A stretch of DNA of 64,000 nucleotides from Pestalotiopsis fici W106-1 (Eukaryota > Ascomycota > Sordariomycetes > Amphisphaeriales > Sporocadaceae): assembly GCF_000516985.1 (NCBI RefSeq), contig NW_006917100.1:124001-188000 (forward strand). Direction: 5' to 3'. Positions within the stretch are counted from its first letter, which is position 1; every line of letters starts with the position of its first letter. The notes beneath the pieces were generated by a model that was given only the letters and a program-made list of their open reading frames with translations, was not told the DNA's origin and did no database searches. This document shows, piece by piece, positions 24,601 to 35,144 of the stretch. Both the position numbers and the translations under genes were made by a program.

Positions 24601-24691
24601 CGTAAAATACATGTCGCAAGCAAGAACCCAACCACTCGGTCTCGATCTTGGAGTCGCGCACCAGATCAGAAACCAGACTATGACCAGCCAT
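21612..24691 (-). CDS. Ser/Thr protein kinase with Cys-rich C-terminal extension
   Basis: Exons in transcript order are 24691-24374, 24317-24108, 24052-22941 and 22869-21612, giving 965 aa; introns are 56, 55 and 71 nt. The kinase domain spans about 48-310 and looks catalytically complete: glycine loop GRGAYG (54-59), AVKEI with Lys78, HRDLKPGN (170-177), DFG (193-195) and VAPEV. An acidic, Ser-rich linker follows (about 340-545). Intron 3 joins this to a Cys-rich region with CADC (559-562) and CDEC (582-585), and further on CLGC, YCLYC and CSC pairs, which suggests zinc binding. The C-terminal third carries two copies of a unit built on PLSxQALxxLN...VYxGSRYA. The gene is divergent from the pseudokinase at 25156. 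I do not recognise this kinase-plus-Cys module as a named family. Confidence 0.88.
21874..22190 (-). repeat. Coding tandem repeat, two diverged units
   Basis: Two diverged copies of about 140-160 bases lie within the last kinase exon. Each encodes PLSxQALxxLN, then a basic run, then VYxGSRYA and a Ser/Asp-rich end. At the DNA level the strings AGAGAGCGGCTGC and CAGCGTATCGGGATCC occur in both, so the duplication is fairly recent. Confidence 0.75.
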
Positions 24692-25155
24692 GGCTTGCGC
24701 TTACGGGTGGTCGCGACGGCGGCGCATGTTGCGGGGTCTTCGGCAACGTCAGAGAGGGCGTCGATTGATATTTTGGGGCGCGAGTTGTGGTCTCGTAGTT
24801 TGCCACGTTGTTTGTGGTATAGAAGCTATCGATGATTGATGATACTTTGAATCCGACGACCGCTAGAACAAAATTGTGTCGCCGAGAAGCAAGAATCCAA
24901 GAGTTGAGTGGCTTATTTCAGCTTGCGAATGGCGGAGGAGCGCCCACATGCGGGTTAGATACCAAGTCGGTTAGCATCTGCATGCACACAGCCCCTCCCA
25001 TATCTAGGACGCCTGCACCTGTCCCTCCAATGATTTCATGGTCACCTGATGTGTTCTCGCGAGGCTGGCGCTTCAAGCATTAATAGTTCTTTGCAAAAGG
25101 ATGAGAGATTGAATTCCCGTTGCTCCGGATCTACCGTGTGTTGCATAGCGATAAA
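24692..25155. promoter_or_regulatory. Bidirectional promoter between kinase and pseudokinase
   Basis: There are 464 bases between the two divergent start codons. Nothing else coding is visible, so both transcripts must start here and could share regulation. No specific operator was identified. Confidence 0.6.
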
Positions 25156-26832
25156 ATGTCTGCAGAACTGATCCTAGCAGTGGTAGCAGGCGCAGACCTG
25201 TGTTTGAAGTAAGTTGGAGTTTCCTCCATATGAACCGAATACTGACTGTCCGAGAGATACGGATCAAAGCTCATCCGGGCGTACAAGGATTTCCAGAATG
25301 CAAACAATATCGTCGCGGAGAAAATACTCATTGTGGAAAGTATCTGGAGTCGGACGTCGCTTCACATCGAATTTGTGAAGCGAGTTGCAAATACAATGGG
25401 TCACGAACATTGCTCAATTCACCTCGAAGTGTTCGCAATGCTCCAGAGCAAGCAAGAAAAGGCAATTGCGAAAATCGAATCACTCTTGAAATCGCCATCT
25501 CGTGGCGGTGGCGTCAACAAATGGCGAGTGCCGCCTCTTCGCGCCTCCCTTGACAACACTATTCACGAGCTCGGTGAATGGCAGCGTCTCTTTGATCCGA
25601 CGTGGTACCTGATACTGAGAATAGCCAACAAGTCCATTGATGAGGCGCTTTCATTCGACAAGAGGGAGCTCGAGTCCGTCGATAACGAGTCGACTATCTC
25701 GAGTAGCTCGAGTAAATCCTCGAGTTCGAGCAAAACACTTGTCTCGGCAGGAAACTTGCGAAAAGCTTTGGCATTCGATTCTGCCTCGGATATCCACGTA
25801 ACTCTATCAGATAACAAACTTGATTGGGACCAAACAGAGACTGTTCCATACTCAACGACCAAAATTGTTCATCGAATCAAGTCACCCAAGCGTTATATCG
25901 TCAATACGATTGACTGCTCATCCGACATTGACCTCAATCAAGTCAGAACTGATGCAGAATCTCTGGCGAGGAAGCTTAGTCGAGTCGAGTCGGATGAATT
26001 TGGCCTTTTGGCTGCGCGTGGCCTTGTCAAACGGAAGCGCGAAGGTACTACTCAAATCCAATCGATCAACCTAGTCTTTAGCCTGCCGGCAGATGCGCGC
26101 GAGCCTAGAAGCCTTCGACAAGAGCTGATGAAGCCGCAAACATTCAGCCTTTCAAAGATTCTGGATCTGGCTCGACGTCTTGCTCAAGCAATCAGCTTCA
26201 TCCACACTTGCGATTTCGTGCACAAGAACATTCGACCCGAGACGATCATCTCTTTTGGAGATTTCTCTTTGGATGATCAAGCCGCAGGCAAGACTTACCT
26301 GCTGGGGTTCGACTCCTTTCGCAATATCAACTTCCACACTCTGCGAAAGGGCGATGCTGCATTGGAGAGAGACTTGTACAGGCATCCCTCTCGGCAAGGT
26401 CTGAGCGCGCACAACAAATATGTCATGCAACACGACGTCTACAGCCTCGGCGTCTGCCTCCTGGAGATTGGCCTGTGGACCAGCTTTGTGGAGTATGAGC
26501 ACGTTGAAGAGGGGGACGCTAGCAATGTTGAACCCAAGCCCAAGCCATCCGCAGCTTTGGGGATGGAGACTGGAGACTTTGAGCCAAGGATCATTGAAGC
26601 AACGAATTCGTATGACCACATAAAGGATCACTTGGTTGCTCTGGCCAGGTCAAAACTTCCACTTCGCATGGGCGACAAATACACATCTGTTGTGGTCACA
26701 TGCTTGACCTGCTTGGATGAGGGGAACGAAGACTTTGGCGACGACAAAGATATGCAAGATGAGGATGGAATTCTGGTTGGAGTAAGGTTTATAGAAAAGG
26801 TCCTTTTTGGTCTGAGCGATATTTCTTTCTAG
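25156..26832 (+). CDS. Pseudokinase with helical HeLo-like N-terminal domain
   Basis: Exons are 25156-25208 and 25257-26832 (48-nt intron, GTAAGT..GAGAG), giving 542 aa. The N-terminal ~130 residues begin with a hydrophobic helix (MSAELILAVVAGADLCLKYG) followed by amphipathic helices, the layout of fungal HeLo-like domains. A Ser-rich linker lies at about 165-178. From about 265 the sequence follows the kinase C-lobe but lacks catalysis: the HRD position reads HKN (340-342, in FVHKNIRPET), the DFG position reads FDS (within GFDSFR), and no VAIK lysine is evident. DVYSLGVCLLEIG (411-423) is the kinase F-helix. HeLo-type domains can insert in membranes and trigger cell death in fungi. Whether this one does so is inference. 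The partner kinase next door makes a signalling pair plausible. Confidence 0.85.
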
Positions 26833-27998
26833 GACTTTAAATGGACAAATTAGAGTTTTCAGTTGGAGACAGAGTAGTTGTGACATCTATGGATGTCGTA
26901 TTCCACTTGGGGCGTACCAGGACCAGACACAGCGGTTCGGCCCGCTAGAGCTCGCGCTATTGGGTTGAGACCATTGATGATGGTGAATCAATTATTCACG
27001 GAGCGTATTTCGTAATTGCCTCGATCAGAATATCAACATTGTTGGACTTGCAACCGCTAGGATGTGAGTGCCATGCAACATCAGAATACGACAGGCTTAT
27101 CTTCACTGTTGGGTTTCTACCTTGGAGTGTTATAAATATGACAGGCCGATTGTTGATCCTACCAAGAATCCTCGTGGAGCTCATGAGCGCAATTCATGGA
27201 CGATCAAGTGAATAATATGTCTGGACTCGGCCATTTATGGATACACAATTTGTGTGATTGGCAATGGCAGGCCAGGAAGCTTGCATTCATGCAATCAAGC
27301 GGCACTGCGGTGGGAGAGGCTCTGTATTGATTCCGTGGGCCGAAACTATTGGACCCATAAGGTAAGGTTAAGAAGTTATATAACGGGGCCCGACTCTCAG
27401 CCGACGCTCGCTGTGGAGTGTCAGACTAGGACTATTTCCTCCATCCCCGTCTTCCAAGGTTGCTATGCAGACTCTGATGTCCAATGAAATGGTTTCCATA
27501 TCGACGCCAATGGATATCTCTACGCTGGGATAAATATGGATTTTATCGAGCAACGAGGGTACTCCTGCAAGGTCAGCTTGAAGTAATGTCAAAACGTTGT
27601 GAAAAGGTTACAGGCAGGACAAGGAGAGACTCAAGGGCAAAATCTTGTACTTTCGTGCAGTGGCCAGTGAGCATAACGGGACAGCGCAGTAAACCCCTGC
27701 TGACTCCATAGCCAGGGCCATGGTAGTGAGATCTTGGCAGGCCTAATTTAGGCCCCTGATGGCACGATTGGTGCTGGAACAAACGAGTCCTGCAGGAAAG
27801 CGTGGCATCAGCCTGGACAACTTAAGTCAGCGCCCTGTCACTTTGGTGGGTGGCGAGCATCGCATTCTCAGCTTATTGCAATTGCAATGTTCTCCTTAAA
27901 AAGGAAGGAAATAAGAAAGGACCGTCTAGTTCCCAATTAATGTAGAAATTTTCCACGTTACATAGCTGGTAAACCCAGCGGCTACACGCACAAACAAC
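26833..27998. other. Intergenic
   Basis: These 1.17 kb lie between two plus-strand genes. They hold the promoter of the membrane-protein gene at 27999. No convincing coding, RNA or repeat feature was seen. Confidence 0.45.
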
Positions 27999-28856
27999 AT
28001 GGCTCACGAGTACGACACCAGCTATAGCTACTCGACGCTTCAGGTGGTGCCGGGCACCGAACCTCAGATCGCCCCGGACCGTTCGCTGCCGCAAGCGATT
28101 CCAGCAAGCCCAGAACCCGAAGAGTATCACACCGCCGACAAATATACCTATGTCCATGAATATGATCAGACGAGTGCGACAGCAATAGCAGCGCCGACCA
28201 GTGCGGCGGCGGCCGCTACACCAACCAAGAAGCGTCAAATATGCGGCTGGGGTGTATCGCCCAAGATTTTCTGGGCCCTCATCTATGGCGCTGTAATACT
28301 TGTGCTGGCGGGCGTCGGCGGGGGCATTGGCGCAGCGATGTCAAACCACAACTCCAGCGAACGCGCAGCCGCTGATAGCGCTGGTACTGCTACCACGGGC
28401 AGCGCAGCCACCTCGACGCGAAAGGCGACAACACCGGCCCAAACCGCCGTGACGTACGGGTCACGAACGCTTTGGCGCGACTGCCCAGCTGCCAACATGA
28501 CGGTATACACGCCGTCGGACACGGATCAGCAATTCCGCAAGCTTTGCAGCAACCTGTTTATAGGCATAACGGGCCAAGCGGTCAACGATCCTTACGAGAG
28601 CTTGAATGACTGCATCGACGCATGCGCCGCCTTCAACCAAGACAACGAGTCCGCCATCAAGAGCGGCAAGAAAAACCCCTGTAGCTCCGTCTGCTGGCGG
28701 AATACATGGAATACAGACTACCCGGGCCAGTGTTTTGGGTTTACCATGGTCAACACGACAGACGGGCAATTCAACGTCAGCACGAAATCGAAAGATCACG
28801 AATGCGACTCTGCGGCGTGGATCAACATTGACGTCTGGAACGCGACCGTGGGATAG
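27999..28856 (+). CDS. Single-pass membrane protein with Cys-rich ectodomain
   Basis: This is one exon encoding 285 aa. The N-terminal ~85 residues are polar and Tyr/Pro/Ala-rich (cytoplasmic by inference) and end in TKKRQICGWG. A single strong membrane span lies at about 90-112 (FWALIYGAVILVLAGVGGG). A Ser/Thr/Ala-rich stalk follows, then a ~120-residue C-terminal domain with paired Cys motifs (LWRDCPAANMT, LNDCIDACAAFN, CSSVCWRN, GQCFGFT, HECDSAAWI). These resemble the apple/PAN-like ectodomains of many ascomycete plasma-membrane proteins of unknown role. N-glycosylation sequons (NMT, NTT, NVS, NAT) support an extracellular location. No enzyme activity is implied. Confidence 0.82.
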   Translation: MAHEYDTSYSYSTLQVVPGTEPQIAPDRSLPQAIPASPEPEEYHTADKYTYVHEYDQTSATAIAAPTSAAAAATPTKKRQICGWGVSPKIFWALIYGAVILVLAGVGGGIGAAMSNHNSSERAAADSAGTATTGSAATSTRKATTPAQTAVTYGSRTLWRDCPAANMTVYTPSDTDQQFRKLCSNLFIGITGQAVNDPYESLNDCIDACAAFNQDNESAIKSGKKNPCSSVCWRNTWNTDYPGQCFGFTMVNTTDGQFNVSTKSKDHECDSAAWINIDVWNATVG

Positions 28857-29061
28857 AGAACCCCTAGACATGAGACTTGACACCAATAAATTCAACAAAC
28901 AAATACAGTAGAAATAATACGCAATTATCCAAGCACGAGACGACCTCGATTCTCACAAGGGGTAAATTGAACCAAGATCATCTTGTGCAAGACTTCTAAA
29001 TTAATTACTATGCAGCGAGACCGAAAGTGGTTCATCGAATCTTACACAACACACCTCAGGC

Positions 29062-31197
29062 TTATGAACAAACTGTGCTGGTGTCGGTGACCAGTGTATC
29101 ATAAACCTTCCAATCAATGATGCGGACCGCAAACCCAGACTGGGGAGTATATACCAATCTTACAAGATTGGCACTCGTCGCTGTCCATGACGCATGAGTG
29201 ATGCCATTGGCTAGTGCTGCATCGTACGCTGGGCTGGTGACTTCTACCCATGCATCATTGATGTACGCCTCGATGCGGTAGTCGAGAGGGACCGCAATCG
29301 CCTGGTCCGAAGCGTCAAGGAAGGCAATCTCTGAGCTGGCCACGGTCGTCGCGGTACCGAAATCAATCTGGAACCAATGTTCCGTGGCTCCGTCGCCCAC
29401 CGGGGATTGGTAGCCGTGCGCAACGTCGTAAGTGGACTCTGTAAAGAACCAGAGGCGTCCATCAATCGTGTCGTGGATCTTGTTGGTATCTGCGCCATCC
29501 ACATCGACGCTGCCGACGGGGTAGGATCCATCGTTTTGAGCTTGGATGGACACGGGTGCAGTTCGTGGCCATGTGGGCGGGCTCAAGCGACCAACGTTGA
29601 CGGTCAGACGGGTCAAGGTCGAAGAAGAAGCTACTTGGACATTGTTTACTTCGATGATGAGACCCTGCGTCCCATACTTTTCACCAGTACTGTCCCACTG
29701 GACAGAGACGTCGTTGCCGTGGTACAAGACATTCTCGACCCTAAAGTACGTGATGTCCTCACTTGCGAGAGGGTTGACCTCGAGAACGTCATCTCCACGA
29801 GCGCGAATGCCAACAAATCCGCTCAGGACCTGGTCGATGAAACCTGAGTGAAAGTAGTGAGGCGAACGTGAAAGACCAACGATGGGCGCACCAGTCTCAG
29901 CGTTGTAATCCTCTTCAAGGACGAGAGTGTAGTCTCTGTTGGGATTGTAATGAATGATCGCGTAGGATCGCAGATAGTTGGTGTAGTGCCATTTTGTTAT
30001 TACAGAGGCACCCGCGGTATTGTTGTAGTGATCAAGCAAATTGGCTAGTGCCGTTAGGACTTGGGTTGTCTGATAAGGCCAAGAAGGACCGTTCCATTGA
30101 CATTCTGGCTGCCCGGTCGAGGAGTCGTAACGATATTGAACCATGTAATACTCGTAGCTTGGCTCAACCGTTCTGAGGCCACTTTGCCCCAAAAGGAGAT
30201 TTTCATCAAGAATGTGAGAGAAAGCATTCGCATAAGTGGCATTGTCATCGGGTAAATCGTGTGTCCAAGGTGTATATCCAACGAGTTCTCGCCCGCGAAT
30301 CGGGTCCCAATATGTGGCACAATCCGTTGTTGCATAGTATCTGTCGATAAAGTGCTCAAAGGTCGAGTTCCACAGATTGTCCTGCACCAGGTCCTTGAGA
30401 GTAGCTGCACGCGCATTATACGCCTCGGCAACCGACGTGTCACCTACCAAGGCGGCCACATTGGCGATAGCCAGAGCATTGGCATATTGATACTTTGTAA
30501 TATCTTGTCAGCCTTTATTTGATCAATGAATTAAGGGCGAAAGACTTACGCTGTTAATGCTAGGCCGGAAAGATTCTCCGTACTGAAATCCGTCTACTCC
30601 ACAGCTGGCATCGATGCTTGCAATGGTATACTCGGTCGCATCTTGAATCGGGGCGATCCAAAACATTTGCTTGGACGTATCGTAGTGATCACTCTCCCAC
30701 TCGAGGTACACAGTCTGCATAGAGTCCAAATAGCCAGTCACGTCGTCGACAACGCCATCCACGAGGTAGCCCTGCCAAACAGCCGTCGCAATGGCCTCGG
30801 AGAACCCCCGCGGGTTCGCTTGCGAACCGTACATGAAGGTTGCATAACTCTCCTTGAAGATGCGATCGCGATTCCAGCGGCCCTCAAGCAGATGGAATGC
30901 CGTGGCGTCACTCAGTGATCCCCACGGTGCGACCTGCCAGGACACATCGTCGAGGAACTCGGTGGAGATGAAGCCATCTGCGCCAATATCGCGTTGATGA
31001 GCGCGATATATTTTCTGGCGGTAATAGTACACATCAGTGATGGTCTGGTCGCTGGTCTCGAAAAACGGAATGCGATCAATGTACCACGGATAGTCGTTTC
31101 CAAAGTACTGCGTGGCAAGAGCACATGTGTCCAGGGCCGCCGCGGCAACGTGGACTAGGCCAAAGGTCGCAAGGACGCTGTGGAGTGTCGCAGGCAT
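29062..31197 (-). CDS. Secreted (alpha/alpha)6-barrel glycosidase with discoidin-like tail
   Basis: Exons in transcript order are 31197-30550 and 30492-29062 (57-nt intron), giving 692 aa. A signal peptide (to about residue 20) precedes a catalytic region of ~450 residues. It has the motifs WYIDRIPFFE, FISTEFLDDVSW, HLLEGRW and CQWNGPSWPYQT, as in MGH1/GH63/trehalase-like (alpha/alpha)6 barrel hydrolases. The C-terminal ~150 residues (IHDTIDGRLWFF..HWFQIDFGTATTV) look like an F5/8-type (discoidin) carbohydrate-binding domain. It probably acts outside the cell on an oligosaccharide or polysaccharide; the substrate is not evident. Several NxS/T sequons agree with secretion. The exact GH family needs a profile search. 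Confidence 0.85.
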
Positions 31198-32178
31198 GAC
31201 TTGAACTGTTTACTCGGGATTGTTGACAGAGAGCTCTGTCTGCCTATAACGACTCAGAAACTTCCACATAGACATGACAAGTCATGGCGAATATATAGTC
31301 TATGTAAACATGTCTATAGTGGAGCTTGAGCAGAGTTCCTGTCCAAGCTCTTGCTATAGCTCGCAGTCAACACGAAAAGAAGGACGCGTCACAAGCGCCT
31401 TGCTATAGGCGCCCCGTGCTGATTGGAGCGCAAGCTGATGAGGTGACAGACTATATAAAAGCAAAAGCGGGAAAGACAAGGGGAAAAGCTGGGAAAGCTG
31501 GAGACGGAAAGGCGGGGACCCCACAGTTCTCAGCATTTTTGCTTTGAGTTTCTTCATCACGAATCATGTACCGAGATTGCTGCCAAGATCATCCCACCGG
31601 GGTAGCATTCAGGTATGTCCACTCACTGTGTAACACCTCGGCATTGGGTTCAGCCAAGTGCGCCTGCTACGGATAATTTAGTTGCGCGTACTCTCAATCG
31701 AGTTTTACATGACCACCAAAGTGTTCGCTCAATATGACTTCATCGATACACAGAAAGGTCAAGAGCTGTTAAACGAAGTACAAGCACACTCATCTACACC
31801 ACGTCGCATTAAAGTGAATCCATACTCCGACACCTCGTTTCAAAAATTTCCTCAATCTTTGCGGCACCTGTTGCATTGAAAGTTGTGTCGCGCAATCACC
31901 GCCGTGGGCGATCCTCTCTTTCATCCACATATTGAATATCGCTGTCGTCATTCTTAGTGCCATTTGTATCTTGAAGTTTGGTCAGAACTCCACGTGATTG
32001 TAACACTTCTCAAAGTGCTGATGTGTGCCCTTCTAGAGGAGCTAATTTGTTTGCATCCAACATTCCCACCTCTGCTTGGTCAAGCAAGAGCTCATTGTGA
32101 GGCAAATTTTGAGGAGCCACAACAACAAAGTCAAGCAAATAGGAATGCTTCGAAAACGATCCATGGCTTCTGCTGAAA
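31198..32178. other. Intergenic with a possible small spliced plus-strand transcript
   Basis: This stretch is about 1 kb. Besides the glycosidase promoter it holds a plus-strand TATAAAA (31454-31460), an ATG at 31566 and a consensus donor GTATGT after 31612 with an acceptor ATTTAG near 31680. Splicing these would give only about 26 codons. I record the signal but do not call a gene. Confidence 0.3.
31290..31298 (-). promoter_or_regulatory. Possible TATA box of the glycosidase gene
   Basis: The minus strand reads CTATATATT about 95 bases upstream of the glycosidase ATG, a suitable distance for a fungal TATA element. Confidence 0.35.
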
Positions 32179-33355
32179 TCACGCACAGGCATCTGTAATT
32201 TGCGGCATTCCTGATTCGTGAGAACCTAGTGATTCCAGACTGGCTGCGAAATCCGTCAGATGTAGAAAGAACAGCTGACTGTGGTAGCGCCAGAACATCC
32301 GGGCCATCAACGACGCAAATTGCATAACTTCAGGGACTCGGCCAAACAAGGCAGGCGGATAGTGCTTCCCCAACAATTCATAACGTTCATCGACTGTGAA
32401 CTGTCAGATGACAAGTCAATTCCATTTTGCGAGATCGGATCATCTCACCTTTCGATAGGGTAGGTTCAACTGGAATATGCACAGAATCGCTCGTTGGACG
32501 ACAATGGAGGGCGAGAAGACTAGCGATCATCATGATGCGCCAACGAGTCGGGAATTCCTGTGCAATCCTGACAGCTGATGTGTACTCATTGAGCGTTATA
32601 GATCGAGGACTGTCGGCAGCAAATGATGCGCGGCCTGAGTGAACTTCATTGGCAAGCCCGTTATCCCTGCGGCCCAGAGATCTTTCGCAATGCGGCGCCA
32701 ATGCAAACAAATTTGCATTTATGACCTTGTCACAAGATAGCACTGTTGACCGGCCCTTGACGCGAAGCTGGCCTTGAGCAAGGTACTCGGCAAAGTCATA
32801 ACAGCGGCCTTTGATATGGCTGCGGTACATGGCCTCGAGTCCACGTCTACTCCACGTTGTCTGAGACCCGTTGAACCTTATATTTTGAGTATCTGGAACT
32901 TTGGATTTGAATTCTTTCATGAGCGTGAGGTCTCTGACAAAAGTTCCAGATGGGAACATTGCGGTATCAAGAACGCATATGTAGATTTCATGTAACGATA
33001 GTCTTTCTCGCTTGTGCTTGTGGATTGCCAATTGAATGGCAAAAGCAAGCGAGGCTGTCCATGATATAAATACGCGATGGCGTATTGGCGTGTTGAACTG
33101 CCACCGTATGTGTTCGTTCAAGGCAATGGCGATACCCGAGGTGTCGTCTCGCGTGAATATATCATTGACCTTGGTATGTAAAGCAGCTTCCGATCTCATC
33201 CACTTGCTGCTATTCCATCCCGAACTGTCTCGAGAGAACACACGAAAAAGATAGCGGGGAACAAGGTTCAAATCCAAGTCTGAAGGATTGATGGGACAGA
33301 AGGGAACTTCGGTGGGACAGTTGTCGTCAAGGTCAAATTTGTAGTCGTAGTTCAT
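32179..33355 (-). CDS. Uncharacterised 373-aa protein (DUF7587-like start)
   Basis: Exons in transcript order are 33355-32449 and 32393-32179. The 55-nt intron (GTGAGA donor, CTGAC branch, CACAG acceptor) removes an early stop and extends the protein with VDERYELLGKHY. After an acidic start, a segment VPRYLFRVFSRDSSG resembles the opening of a fungal domain of unknown function seen in many ascomycete proteins. The middle portion has an HIRW..FISWTASLAFAIQLA pattern as in that family. There is no signal peptide or clear membrane anchor. The function is unknown. The nearest neighbours are unrelated secreted enzymes. Confidence 0.7.
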
Positions 33356-34074
33356 GTCGTCTTATAAGTAAATTATGATTTCGCGATTTGCAAAGTGACA
33401 AGCTGGACAATGAGCGATTCTCCAAAGAGTTGCAAATGCACGAAGCTCTTGCAGCTGTTTTGACTTCCGACTGAGCTGAGATGGGGAGAAACTGGAGAAG
33501 AGACGAGAAACCGCGGGAACGGCTATCTTCGAGGTGAAGGGCAGAGCGTACTTATCTCGGAAGTCGCTAGTAGGTGAGACGTTCAGCCCGGCTATTCCGT
33601 ATCCTCCTCATTTCTGCTACGTGTTCACCCACCTCGAATCTACAATACAAAACCTTAAAAGTATCCCCACACGGCATTAGCCTAGCAAGCACATCGGCAA
33701 GTATGTACTCTGTACATTATATGACGATATCTTCAAAACATCTTTAATCCACGAATTTCAACCAAACAAAATGGTAGAATTGCGCAAGTGCGTGAAACTG
33801 AGCTCTTCAGGCTATTGAGGTCTAGGACACATGAGGGTTGGCCTGGAGTTTGAGAAGCGGTGTGAGCCCTTGGTAATCCGGTATATATTTCCAGTGTTTT
33901 GCCCAGTGTTGTGTCCAGCATCAGAGGGGTCGACAGTGAGCAGGATTAGGGTAGATGGATAACCTGGGCGGTGATTGAGTGCATTGTTTCGATCATGCTC
34001 GTGAGCTCACAGGTCTCGCAGCTCTCTTGTTCCCCATTTCCCGCTGTCAAACACCGAGCGGTTCAGGCCGCCCG

Positions 34075-34174
34075 NNNNNNNNNNNNNNNNNNNNNNNNNN
34101 NNNNNNNNNNNNNNNNNNNNNNNNNNNNNNNNNNNNNNNNNNNNNNNNNNNNNNNNNNNNNNNNNNNNNNNNNN
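34075..34174. other. Assembly gap (100 N)
   Basis: Exactly 100 undetermined bases; the real length is unknown. Confidence 0.99.
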
Positions 34175-34835
34175 CGCTCCGAGAACTTAAAATCGAGGCC
34201 AAGCCCAATCACCATAAGAACATTGTCTCGTAGATTGAAAGGTGGACGTTATTACAACCATCCATACCTTTTGAACCTCTCATTGTTGCCGAGTGACGAT
34301 ATAATTAACTATATGGCACATTCAATTCACGACTCCAACCAACACTTGAGATTGTGAAGAATCGGAGATGCGCGGCTTGAGAGTCTGGCCACCTCCCGCA
34401 TGCTGTCTTAGTCTCGTGAGCAAAAGAGTGGGGGGGAGGAAATGTCCCTTGGACGGGAAAGAGTTCAAATCAGATCACTCATGCTTTATTTGCATCGATT
34501 GCTTTCTTTTGAATATTTAGAAGAGAGAAAGGTAAAAACGAAATTGACTCGAAGATTTCTACACGTTGCACTAATCATCCAGTGTCTTTCACATACCGGA
34601 GCGGCTATTTGTACTATTTGCTTCAATGCAACATGTATTTATGCTTTCAACTCTACTGACTCTGAGGTGTCATGGCCCGGGGCGTCAGTTTCTGAGCTCT
34701 ACTCGGCAATGTGCACGATGTGAAAATGAAGAAAAGCTTCAGTTCTATACCAAGTGGCCAGCACCGAAACCCATAGTTCTGCAGTCAAGGACAATGGTCA
34801 AGGAAGCTATGCCATGGCATAGGGCGAGCAGGTGC

Positions 34836-34930
34836 GAACCAACAGCCAAGAACCAACAGCTAAGAACCAACAGCTAAGAACCAACAGCCAAGAACCAACA
34901 GCCAAGAACCAACAGCCAAGAACCAATAGC
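34836..34930 (+). repeat. 14-bp minisatellite, about 6.8 copies
   Basis: Tandem copies of GAACCAACAGCYAA occur, with C/T variation at one position, and the last copy has a further change (CAATAGC). It lies about 215 bases upstream of the SDR start codon. Confidence 0.93.
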
Positions 34931-35144
34931 GCGTCACTGTGCCACTTGATTGCAGCATCAGAAGGGACAACTTGATCTGCTGTCAAAAATGCACCTGCTT
35001 TCTATATCTCACCTTCTCTTATCGTCGAAAATAGCTTGACGCGTCACTGTCACCGCCCGTCAAACCCTCAGAGACCATCACAGACTTGTCTGCTCTGCCT
35101 GCCATGCACCAATCGCTACTCAAATCTACATTGTCGCATTAATC

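Larger units (their letters stand above)
33356..35144. other. 1.8 kb intergenic with assembly gap and minisatellite
   Basis: This holds divergent promoters for the unknown gene and the SDR, a 100-N gap at 34075-34174, and the 14-bp minisatellite at 34836-34930. The frame that crosses the N run is meaningless. Confidence 0.5.

Noticed and set aside
34004..34233. Protein-coding frame across the N run
   Set aside because: The frame exists only because N does not produce stops.
34836..34930. CRISPR-like array
   Set aside because: Units are 14 bp with no spacers and the genome is eukaryotic; it is a minisatellite.
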